From NCBI GenBank assembly GCA_031772625.1, contig CM062815.1, positions 914,344,979 to 914,408,978 on the forward strand: a stretch of DNA of 64,000 bases, read 5' to 3'. The DNA is from Pinus tabuliformis. Lineage: Eukaryota; Streptophyta; Pinopsida; Pinales; Pinaceae. The notes beneath the pieces are model-generated. The model saw nothing but the letters and a program-made list of their open reading frames with translations. It did no database searches and was not told the DNA's origin. The position numbers and the translations under genes are program-made. This document shows, piece after piece, positions 35,031 to 45,759 of the stretch (positions are counted from its first letter, which is position 1; each line of letters starts with the position of its first letter).

Positions 35031-37005
35031 TGTTATCACAAAACTAGGCCCTGATAGGCTACTGATTAGGAAGACTTTGAGTAACTATTTCAAACCAATC
35101 TTTTCGCTGAGGCTTAGCCTCCTCAACCTGAGAGGGCTCTCTCACTAGGTTAAAGATTTTAATTTGAAGATTAGATGGCTAATTCTAAGGAAAAATCAAA
35201 CAAAAATGTATAAATGGTTGAAATACCAATCAAAAAACATCTATTGGGCTATGGAGTCAAAGTATGTTTAAGTACAACAACAAGATCAGCTTAACATGGA
35301 AGTCAGGGCATAAAGAGTCTTAATATATCAACAAAACAAAGACATAATGCAAGGAACACAGTTTATAAACACATGAAGGAAGTTAGAGCATTATCAATGA
35401 ATTCTAATTAACATGTGTTTATACCACTGCAAGTAAGTAAATGAGGAAAGCCATGAGAAAATCAAACATTAAAAACCCTCTCTGAATCTTGAGTAGTGAA
35501 GCCAATATCTCTATAGTAACATGAAAACATATAGTCTCATACAATAACACAGCGTGCTTGTTTCTTTTGAGAATTTCCAACCCCTGAGGAATTCCACCTC
35601 TTGTATTTTATAGAGTTATCATTATAATCTTGGATTCCCTGATCCAACTTGAGGGGAATTCAAATTTCCTAGATTGACACCTATTCATACCTAAAACAGA
35701 CTATTATTTACAAGTAACAGTTAACTGACTGACTTAGAGTCCTAATATAGTTAGCAGTACAACTCCTTATTATGATAACAACAACCTAATCTAGGAATTA
35801 AACTCGATGCTTGACAACTGCTCCTCCTTAAATTCGACCTTGGTAATGTCCATAACCCTCCTGCTGGCATTTAATATCTTCTCCTTTATCTTCCGTGAAA
35901 ACTAGGAACCCTACACTATAGTCTTGATCTTCAATGATGTTCCTCGAATATTCTGATGACAAAACTAGCCCCTTTAATCATGTAACATATGTTAAGTTAG
36001 CCATAGAACCCTACTCTTTCACTTATGCAAAAATTAAACTCCTTGAAGGTGCATGAAGAAGGTCAATCTGAATGTGCTATGAAACTAACTGTTGTTTTTG
36101 TAGCTCAGAACTTTTCTTTTACATATATCCTTTATCCTTTGAGTTTTTTCCTTGCTTGAGCTTTAAACTTTCATAAGTGACCTCCTCACATTCTCTAGCA
36201 TCGTCATTCTCCAAAAAATAACCGCTTCTTTCCTTGGATAATTGATCAAAACATCAAAACTGCACGTATAGCAGTTTCGTAGCGTGCTACGAAACTGCTG
36301 TGTATGTCACCTACAGCAGTTTCGTAGCGCAATTTGGGTCATCAATTTCTCCCATCTCATAATTAGTTTAAAGAAACTGAGAGACATTTTTGTATTTGGA
36401 TATTTTATGAAGAGAAACCTCTTTCAGAATTCTAAATACTTTTTCATTTGGCCAGAAAATGATCATGAAGTGAACTACTAAAACTAGAAAATAGAGTTTT
36501 TCTCTCAATGACTTTCAGCAGTTTTGTAGCGCAAGTTGGGTCATCAATTTCTCCCACCTCATAATGAATTTAAAGAAATTGAGAGAGGTTTTTTTATTTA
36601 ATTATGTTAGGAATACCTCTTTCAGTTTTCAAAAATTAGTTTTAGATTGCTCAGGATCCCCCTTTGAAGTTGACTTCTAAAAATAGAAAAAAGAGCATAC
36701 ACAGCAGTTCCATAGCGCAAAACACCTTTTTTGAACTAGCTGCGCTACAAAATTGTGGATTCCTGTGTGATTGCAAAAATTTAACCCTAAACTTAATGGA
36801 ATGACTTCTAAATGGAAAATTTGACCTATTTGACCATGAAGTGAACCTAAAGGACTTTATTTCGAAATGAAAGATGACATTTTAAGACTTCAAACCCTAT
36901 CACATACCCTTTTATCAGGACTAAAATGACCTTTAGACCTCCTTGAAATCATGACCAAAAGCAGAGTTGACACAATGATGTTTTGAGAATTTTTGGGTGA
37001 TAACA
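35031..37005 (-). repeat. 5' LTR of Element 2
   Basis: Same ends as 23362-25347 and homologous throughout. It includes a 30-bp inverted repeat at 36270-36299 built from the CAGTTTCGTAGC word. Confidence 0.85.
36270..36299. repeat. Inverted repeat with 14-bp arms in the Element 2 LTR
   Basis: Arms AGCAGTTTCGTAGC and GCTACGAAACTGCT are separated by GT. Further single copies of the word follow at about 36313, 36515 and 36705. The other LTR has a decayed version at about 24605-24640. Confidence 0.85.
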
Positions 37006-37837
37006 GATCAAGTGGTCAAATCGATTCCATCTTCAATCGATCCCACTCTCCCTTTAAAGAGTGAACTTCATATCGCTCATTTCTTCATGTTATCTCAGAT
37101 TCTTTTACACATGGGGGCATTTCATCTGTTGCTTGTGAACTCCATCCAGGTAATGAGGCTATTTCTTTTAATTGCATTAGATAGACAAACCTCATCTTCA
37201 TTCTTCCACCCCTTTCCAAATCATTGTGAAGGCTTATGGTAAGAATGTGCAAAGAAAAAATGTAGATGAAGGTGCTTTTGTAAGTATTTTATCCTCAACC
37301 ACTTGGCAAGCTTTGGGCTCCCCTTAACTTGTGCCTATTACTCATAATTTTTTATCTTTTAACAGAACTATTAGTGAAACTTTAGTGATCCTTCCTAAGT
37401 TACCTATTATCTTGGAAGGTAATAATGTTTTTATAGATCTTATGGTAGTCCAAGGATGCTTAGATTTCAATTTGCTCTGTGTGAGAGGCTATGTCTATGC
37501 CATGAAAGTTGTCGTATCGACACTCTTTCACGTGATGTATTTCCCTCACAATGGAAACATTGTAACGGTTGATGAGATTTCATACGTTTCTATCACTTTG
37601 AATACCATTTATACGACACCCCTGAATGTTCCCTATATGGAAGTGGTACCTACTCCACCATGGGTTAATTATGTCGCAACCTGCCCCATGTTTTTAGTTA
37701 CCGATACAAGTGAGCCTCTCACTATATGCTCGACTTCTTTTGACTTAGATCCGGTAAATGAAATGGTTAAAACTTAAATGGGGGCATTTTAATATGATTT
37801 TATTATCCCTATTGATCCCCTTGACATGTGTTCCTTC
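37006..37837 (+). mobile_element. Element 1, middle piece (protease region)
   Basis: The frame at 37331-37777 matches the protease end of the Element 3 frame (LMVVQGCLDFNLL, TLFHVMYFPHNG against IMVVQGPLAYNLL, SLFRVMCFPHEG). It begins at the right GATCA duplication of Element 2 and ends at the CCTTC duplication (37833-37837) where Element 4 is inserted. It is broken, with several interruptions. Confidence 0.7.
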
Positions 37838-40732
37838 TATTAGCCTCCACAATGTCCCAGGCTGAGGAGGAGATCAAAAGAGGTCAACTCAAACCACTTG
37901 CATTTCAACAGCTAGCCCTGTTAAGACAGAGAGACATCTCTCTAAGAATTTCACAGCCAATGACTAGAAGAAAAATGGATTTTAGGCTAGATATAATAGT
38001 TTTAGATGATTTTTTGGAAATATAGGGTTTTTGGATTGTTGGATCAAGGATGAGAAAAAGCAGCTACGTCAAGGCCTCAAAGTGTTGCAGTGGCAGGCAT
38101 AAGGAGGAGCAAGATTGCAATGTCTTGTGATGGATATGAGAATTTTTTCAATGTAGTGTAGGGTCTGAGAAACTTAGAAGCCATGAATTCATTAATATAG
38201 AAGAAGGAATACATAGAAATGATTTTACACATAAACAAAGCTTTAAGTATAAAGAATTCTACCTACATAACTGTAAGGAAAATAACTGAGGAAAGCAAAA
38301 CATTTTAAGAAATATGGATTCATTCATAAGAAACTAACATAGAAAGAAAGAAACATCACAAACTCACTACACATGAATTCCTGAAAAATAGTTGTAACTG
38401 CTCCTTTGATTAGCTGAGTGAAAGCATTAGATACAAATTCTCTCCTCTGAAGTCCAACCCTTCTCTCTGACTTATAAAATGATACATATAGACTAATATA
38501 AATAGTTTCCCAACCTTCTATGGTCGAATCCATGAGTGATGGAACATTTTCCAAGAATATCTCAACCAACAAGTGAGAGAGAAGGTCAAAAACAAACTCT
38601 TCTTTTAGACTTTGATTTGAGTTTTTCTTCATTTATGAGGCATAATTAAACATTAAAACAACCTATGATGCTAATTTATTCATGTTTACATCATCTAGAC
38701 TTAAGACTACTAAAATTACATCATCAAAATAAATATTCGGTGAAGACATGCTAAGAAAGACTGTTACAGGCATTTGCATAGCACATTCAGGCATTTGTGC
38801 AACGTACTCAGGCATTTGCACAATGCCATCATGCAGGAGGATTTTGGAGGCCTTGGCATGCTCCAAATTGCTAAATACATAGCTCATTGGAAATATTTGA
38901 GTGTTTAGTTGTCATTTGAATACTCAAGCAAGTGATTTGGACACTCAAGCTAGAAGAAAAACGGATTTTCCCAATGTCACTCCAAAAATGCAGCGCCTAC
39001 TTCAAAATAGTGGTAGAAAGTGATTTTTTGACCTGTTTTTGAGCTTTTTCTCCCAATGTGTCCACCAAAAAAATTGAAAAAGTTGATAAATGATAATAAG
39101 GGAATATAATTTTTTTTCCATTTGTATGTCTATAGAGAAAGCACAGCACCAAGCTACTGCACAAATAGGTGCTTGTCAAACTTTTTGGGTTTTCTACAAA
39201 ATTAATGCTCAAGTATGTAGCTATATCTCTATAAAAACAAATAATTTTAGAAACCAGAGAGAGATTTTTTTAGATAAGGATGTTGTGAAGAAAAACCTCT
39301 CTCATTTTCTGGAAATTAATTTTCATTTTCTTGGAATCCGTGCCACCAAATCATGACTAAAACAGGAAATTAACTTGAAATTTTTTGATTTTCTGACATA
39401 GGTCTCCAAGAAAGTTACATATCTACAAATATATGATACCTGTCTAAATACTGAAGGAGGTTGTTTTATCTTGGTATATGATGGACAAAAACCTCTTCCA
39501 CTTTTGTCAAGTTCATCTCCATCTGGTCAGAAACACACTTTGAAGCAAAACCGTCCCTGTGTGCCACAAATAACCTCTTGATGAGTTTGTGAGGCACTGA
39601 TCTCTTTGATGTTAGATGGCTTAAATCTTCAGACATGTCCTCCATTATTTTAATTCTTATTTTCAGTGTGTGTGTCCTATGCTACCAAGGTGAAACCATC
39701 TCACTAGGAGGAAGAATTAGGGTTTAGTTTTGGGAAAATAGGGGATTTGAGACAATCTTGTAGATGGAGGGGAATGAAGGGGTTAAGGGTAGTCTAAATT
39801 CTTGAGAAAATTTTTGGGGGTAGGGATAGGTGTTAGGGAGTGTATGGAAATGGAATTCCTAGTAATGAGTGGGGGGAAGGGGTAGGAAAGTGAAAAACAC
39901 AGTCCCAGCCTAGAAAATTGTAAAAATGAAGCATTAAGCTAGGTTTTAGGGAAAATGAGGGGAAATTAAGGGAATGGGTATGGTAAATTGTTGGGAGTGG
40001 TATATAAGGTATGTGTGGGGGTTATGGAACATAAAAACTAGGATTTTTCTCAGTGCAATGAAGCAAAATTATTTGGAGACAAAAAGAGCAGTAGAACCCT
40101 ACGAGATGGATTTTCACTGAGTTCTTCAAAATGAAGGATGCATAAGAGGTGCTAGATGATTACTTACTTGCCAAGGAGATACTTAAACCTATGAATTCTA
40201 AAATGAAACCATTATATGCTTTGAATGGTCCTTTGTAGCTTGAAAGTTTATTTTTTCTTTGGTAGTGGCATGACATTATATATCCCTTTGAGAAATCATG
40301 AGACTTTGTAGTGTACTGCAACATTGTCTTATTTGAAATAAAACATTGCATTTACCTTTATTTTTCTTTTCCTAAGTTGCTAACTCCCTTTATCCACTTA
40401 CTCACATGATGGACATGTTTTTGTTTTGATATATGGTATCATGATAACACATGGAGTGAAACCCTAGACCATGACCTAAAATGAGTATTTTAACCATTTC
40501 ATGACCCAAGACACTTAAATGAAGATATGATACCTCGAAGAAGACAATGGCCATGATGAATAATGAATATCATGAGTAACTAAAGGGAGCAGTAGTAACC
40601 TAGACACAACATCCAGTGACCAAATTTTATTTTGAACCTAATGAAATGATAAAATTTGACCTTGAGACCCTAACAAACCTTGTAAGAGCATATTTGATCA
40701 CTGGTGACTGACATGACTGACATGCACTAACA
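37838..40732 (-). repeat. Long LTR of Element 4
   Basis: Terminal TATTAG/CTAACA. Its right 650 bp (40083-40732) matches 41559-42210. It contains a GGCATTTG(C/T)-repeat cluster at about 38768-38825. Open frames within (38324-38632, 38663-38887) have no known motif. Confidence 0.7.
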
Positions 40733-41558
40733 TTGGCTCCAGCTAGGGATGGTAGTTCCTTGGAGGTGTCAAGAACACCGTAGTAGCCTTATCCATTGGG
40801 GATGGAGTCAAAAATAAAATGAACAAACTCAAAACTGAAAATTGACTGACTAACTGAACTGCTTGACTATAAAAAACATACTGGCTTAACACTTATGGCA
40901 GCAAACCATCGAGATTTTAGGTCTCCAAACTTTGATGATAACCGCCCACCTGCTGAAGCTATATATATATAATCATTTGTAATGATCCCTCCAGTGTAAC
41001 CAATCTAGTGAATGGCTACTTATTTAAATCATGTTCATACTTTCCTTGAGCAGGAAGAAAAACCAAAAGCTAGGCAACTCCGAGTGTCCACTCAAATGTG
41101 CTCATGATCCATAAATACAAGAAAATTCATCTTCCCTGTTGACTATAGCAAATCAGTGTAAGGATCCTTAAAAATATGAAATGTTACCTTGTCTTGAAAT
41201 CCAGTAAGAATAAAAGTACTCCTTTCATTTAGATTTTTGATCCATAGGAAGGCATAGGGGAGTATGACTTTCTGCTACCTAAGTGTTGGTTGTAAATCCC
41301 TCGAGCATGATCAACTCTTTTTCTATCTCTGGAATATTGTCTATCTGAGACTCATATTTTTCCAATTCATAGTCTAAATCATCCTTGAAAAGAAAACATT
41401 CTTCAAGATTACTAAACATGTTAGCCCTATATTCTTCATGAAAGAAAATAGTCCTTGTTAGTTGATCTCCCTGCAGGAAATCTATATCACAAATTTCCTT
41501 ACTCACAACAACTTCCTCTATACTTTCATCAATCTCATGAAAATCATCACTTAAACCT

Positions 41559-42210
41559 AGAAGAGCAGCAGAACCCTAGGAGAGGGATTTTCATTGAGTT
41601 CTTCAAAATGAAGGATGCATAAGAGGTGCTAGATGATTACTTACTTTCCAAGGAGATGGTTACACCTGTGAACGCTAAAATGAAACCCTTTTTATGCTTT
41701 GAATGGTCCTTTGCAGCTTGAAAGTTTATTTTTTCTTTTGTAGTGGCATGACATCATATGTTCTTTGAGAAATTATGATACTTTGTAGTGTACTACAACA
41801 TTGTCTTATGTGAAATAAGAAATTACCTTTACCTTTATTATTCTTTCCCTAAACTGCTAACTCCCATTATCCATTGACTCACATGATGGACATGTTTTTG
41901 TTTTGACATATGTTATCATGATCACACATGGAGTGAACCCCTAGACCATGACCTAAAATGAGGATTTTAACCATTTCATGACCCAAGACACTTAAATGAA
42001 GATATGATACCTCAAAGAAGAAAATGACCATGATGAGTAATGAAGACCATGAGTAAGTGAAGGAAGCGGCAGTGACCTAGACACAACATCCCGTGACCAA
42101 ATTTTATTTTAAAACCTAATGAAATGATAATATTTGACCTCGAGACCCTAACAAACCTTGTAAGAGCATATTTGATCAGTGGTTACTAACATAACTCGCA
42201 GGCACTAACA
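41559..42210 (-). repeat. Truncated second LTR of Element 4
   Basis: It is homologous to 40083-40732 and ends CTAACA directly before the CCTTC duplication. Confidence 0.75.
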
Positions 42211-42812
42211 CCTTCCAGAGAACTGTTCTTCCATCTGATGAAGACCTTTTGGAAGCCATGATCAAGGGGTATCCCTTGACATGTGTTTCTTCCATTTGGA
42301 AGCCATGAAACAAGGTACCTGAAGATAGTTCTTTTATTGTGTCAACCTTGTTAAAAAATGAAATAGATACATAGGAGGACAGTTATTTTACTGTGTCAAC
42401 CTCTTTAAAAAATGAAACAAATCTTAATGACGATGGTTCTTTTACTTTGCTAACCTTGTTAAAAAATGAAACAGGGTCTCTTGAGGATAGTGCTTTTACT
42501 ATGTCAACCTCGTGAAAAAATGAAACAACTCTTTTTGAGGATGGTTATTTTACTGTGTCAACCTCGTTAAAAAATGAAACAACTCTTCATGAGCATAGTT
42601 ATTTTACTTTGTCAAGCTCATTAAAAAATTAAAGAAATCCTCCCCTATTTGAGTTGAGTCTTTAACTAGATCTCACAAATGTTAAATCAAGTCTTTTTGA
42701 TCTTGTAAAAAATCCTTTATTTCATCCACCTTTTAATAACTTGTAGTCTACTGAAGTGAATGAAATGAATTTTGGGGGGGAATTTTCCCTTGCAGTCATT
42801 ATGTTGGGGGCA
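42211..42812 (+). mobile_element. Element 1, right piece with 18-residue repeats and polypurine tract
   Basis: It resumes after the CCTTC duplication and carries an in-register repeat coding for EDSYFTVSTSLKNETTL-like units. It ends in ATGTTGGGGGCA (42801-42812), a gypsy-type polypurine tract. Element 1's 3' LTR would begin at about 42813 but could not be delimited. Confidence 0.5.
42321..42632 (+). repeat. 54-bp (18-codon) tandem repeat, about 5.8 copies
   Basis: Units start at 42321, 42375, 42429, 42483, 42537 and 42591, each exactly 54 bp apart. The unit codes for roughly ED(S/G)YFTVSTSLKNET. Equal length in multiples of three suggests expansion while it was still coding. Confidence 0.88.
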
Positions 42813-42823
42813 TGAAAAGTTAT

Positions 42824-42910
42824 CTCAAGCACAATTTTCTTTGTTTCAAGCTTGTGTAAAAGTGAAACCACCCTCGAGCACAACTTTTTTTTTGTTTCAA
42901 GCTTGTGTAA
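42824..42910. repeat. 49-bp direct duplication
   Basis: CTCAAGCACAATTTTCTTTG at 42824 recurs as CTCGAGCACAACTTTTTTTT at 42873; both are followed by TTTCAAGCTTGTGTAAA. Confidence 0.75.
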
Positions 42911-42924
42911 ATGTTGGCTTAACT

Positions 42925-43690
42925 CAGTTTCAGAGTTAGTTACACCAACCAACAAATCACTACACTACTGGCCCTTTCAGCAACAACCCGCGTAGCGCAG
43001 GCTGCAGTCTCACCCGAAGCAATATGGGGGGATGAAAGAACCAAGATTCTACATCCATAGATGAGTGTGATGTCTTTTAGTGTCTCAGATCTGCCTTTGC
43101 ATAGATCGATAAGCCCTTAGGGCTCAATACTGAAACTATATTGAAACAATCTTCAGAACTTCAAGAAGGTCTACGATTGGTCTTTGAGGACCTGTATTAG
43201 TCAATCTATCCACTTACACACACTAGAGAACATTCCTAAATTAGGGTTCGCGCAGATAAACTTACATTATTAATAAACATTAGATAATTTATCAAAGTCT
43301 TCGTGAAATTACATAAACATGCTTGTGTACATCGTTTAACAACTATTCAAGAGAATCGCACATCATTGGATCAATATTTCGTAAGCACATTATTTCTCCA
43401 TAGGATATATCGTAAACAGAAGTAAACATAGATAAACAGATATACACAAGATTTCTTCAGTAACTTTCTTTATTTATCTTCAATTCAGCCTTACAGACTC
43501 AAGACTACCATGCGCACTCAGCTGCAGGGATCCGTGCACTCAGCTGCGGACTCTACCTAGCCCTCTGCGCACTCAACTAGAGATACTTTCTCTCCTATCT
43601 GACCCACTTCTCTATGCTATAGCTTCTAAGACTCCATCCATTATCCACATAGACATGCCTTAGACTCTCTAAGATGTTAGGTCTATACCA
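42925..43690 (-). repeat. Inverted LTR-like repeat, same family as 20024-20966
   Basis: On the minus strand it repeats the CTGAGTGCGCA phrases (43500-43580), the GC-rich end GCGCTACGCGGGTTGTTGCT and the GAAAGGGCCAGTAGT block (42965-42985). All are in the same order as 20350-20940. It is diverged and its edges are uncertain. Confidence 0.6.
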
Positions 43691-44990
43691 ATAGGAGTCA
43701 TAATTTTGAATGGATGAGATTGAAACTTGTAATATGTACATACCTTTGCTTGTGCCAATGTTTATCATATTCAAAAAATTAAAAAATGTAAAGAGGGTAT
43801 GTCTTAAAAGAATAATCAAGGAAAAAAACAATAAAAAAGGTCAAAAAATAGGAAAAAATATGAACCCCAAGAAAATAAAAAGACCATGAAAGTGAGCAAG
43901 TCAAAATGCCACTCCTAGTTACTTTATGTTCAATAATGATTGTGTGCAGTTTGTTTCTTTTGCCACAATCCATGATAGTCAAAATGTTTAAACTTGACTA
44001 TTTCATGTTTTCAATTTCATGTTGATAGATAGAGAGTAAAAATCTGACCAAACAATGTAAACTTGGCAGATGATTAGATTAGGTAGAGTGAATAAAAGGA
44101 GCTCAACTATTTAATCTGATCCCTTGGATGTAACAAGGTTAGATTTACATAGATTACCATTGTGAAGAAAAGAAAAATATTTGATAATGGTTTGCAAGCT
44201 TAAGTGCACCCTAATAAAGAGAAGTAAAAATGTTAGGATGAGTAGATGGGTAAGTAGAAGAAAGGTTGCAGAAATTATGATGATTGGTTAGAATAAAAGC
44301 ATATTTATCATCCTCATCATGAAAGTTCCAAATGTAAGGTGGAAATTGATCATGAAAAGTTCACAAAGTCAATTAATTAACTTCCCCCATTCATTTTACA
44401 CCTTAACTTTACTAATTTCCCATAAACAAATTTCAAAGTACCAAAATCTGAAGTTAAAGGGGCTCAGAGCATTTCTATGACTTCTGGAGGGACCGGACCC
44501 TCTGCCTAATGACTTATGAATCTTAAGTACTAAAATCCCCTCATAAACATTCACCACTCTTCACTTCCCCTCATTCTCCCTAATAAACCCCTTTTCCTAA
44601 GGTTAAAACTCTATTTTCCTAGGAAAAGAAATTACCCCCATGAAAACCCCTTTTCTCAAAAAACCCAAAAAACACTTTTTAGCCTAAGTTATGATGTATG
44701 TATGCTAAAAGAAAAAAAACACAAAAAACACATTACACTTAGCGAAATTTCATTTTCCTCCATTTTCATATTAATTTCTAACATTTATATGTATTAATTC
44801 CTAAATAAAAAACCCTTTCCTATATATTTATATTAAAACCCTTTATTTTAATATCCCTAGACCTAGTTTGAAATATAAACTATACTCTACCTAAACCCCG
44901 ACAAAGCCTATATAATTAATCGATTTGCAATTAATTAAGTTAAACCTTATGTTAATGACCCTGATGCCCTAACCCCGCCTTAATCCATAA
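43691..44990. other. AT-rich DNA with no recognised gene
   Basis: No motif, long frame or structured repeat was seen. Confidence 0.5.
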
Positions 44991-45759
44991 TTTAATTAAA
45001 AACCGCTGCGCTTAATCGTCAGTCGGGCCCGTCCATTACCCGCCGTGCAACTCCCGCAACCGATCACCATGTGATCGCCTCCCATTTGATCTGACGGCTA
45101 TTACCCATATCGGGTGGGCCCGATGTCCAAACGTTACCTGCTCGATAAAGCTGTTTTCCACCAGGCCCTCGGTGCTATGTGTCACTCAGTGTATGGAATC
45201 TGGCGGCCTCCCCGAAAGCCACCCAGCACTCAAAGGTGGTGCGATGGAAACCACTTACCGCCCGCCCTCTACATGAAAAACCATCATTATTCACCCCGCT
45301 AAACGCCAAAACTATCACTATTCACATTACCCACCAAAAATTTGACTTTGCACATAAAGCCAAAAATCCCTAAATCATGCGTTTACCATTCTTTTTCGAA
45401 CTCCAAGCTTCCATGCTCGCACCTGCAAACGTCAAAACTTCCATCAACGTCCAATTACCACCCTAAAGAAGACACAGAGCACTCAGTTCACCTTCTAGCC
45501 AACATTGAACTTTTTCAACCGTTCGCAATTACCAGTCAACCTGTTTAGAGCTCATTTTCCCCAAAATTCCAGGTATTTAGGCCAAAATCCACCAAAAAAC
45601 CTTTTTCAAATTCTGAACCAGTTACTCATTTTCTTAATTAAAGTGAAAAAATATTTAAAAAGGAACACAGAGAAACTCAATCCTACTCTGCATTGAAACC
45701 CCATTACCCTCAAGAATTGTAAATCCCTTCCTCCATTCTCAAATACACAAGAACTGAGA
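44991..45759 (+). promoter_or_regulatory. GC-richer promoter-like block upstream of coiled-coil copy 2
   Basis: The composition changes sharply at about 44990-45300, with GGGCCC words (GTCGGGCCCGTCC, GGGTGGGCCCGATG) resembling plant site II/TCP motifs. A C/A-rich, leader-like stretch then reaches the first Met of copy 2 (MDAPIAMDVRPIS at 45760). I see no primer binding site here. Promoter function is inferred. Confidence 0.35.

Larger units (their letters stand above)
23362..37005 (-). mobile_element. Element 2: gypsy, gag-only, nested in Element 1
   Basis: Two ~1.98 kb LTRs (23362-25347 and 35031-37005) begin TGTTATCAC and end GTGATAACA. They are flanked by the 5-bp duplication GATCA (23357-23361 and 37006-37010). 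The minus strand is coding: just inside the right LTR is TTTTGGAGCGTATGCCGAG, like a diverged Athila-type primer site. The gag region carries a capsid-like block (PEDCLMKMFMTTLEGKSW, 26503-26084). Own internal DNA is only about 1.5 kb, so pol is absent and the element is non-autonomous. LTRs differ by roughly 5% by eye. It has a few breaks and is itself interrupted by Element 3. Confidence 0.85.
37838..42210 (-). mobile_element. Element 4: gypsy-like LTR element nested in Element 1
   Basis: A 2.9 kb LTR (37838-40732, TATTAG...CTAACA) and a 652-bp LTR remnant (41559-42210, ending CTAACA) are homologous at their right ends. They are bracketed by CCTTC at 37833-37837 and 42211-42215. Only ~0.8 kb of internal DNA remains, with a small minus-strand frame (41506-41279) and no pol. 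Shared LTR homology is about 92% by eye. The sequence just inside the left LTR, TTGGCTCCAGCTAGGGATGG, resembles that beside Element 2's left LTR (TGGCTCCACTAGGGATAG), so the two are related families. It is a broken, internally deleted fossil. Orientation is inferred from that kinship. Confidence 0.75.
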
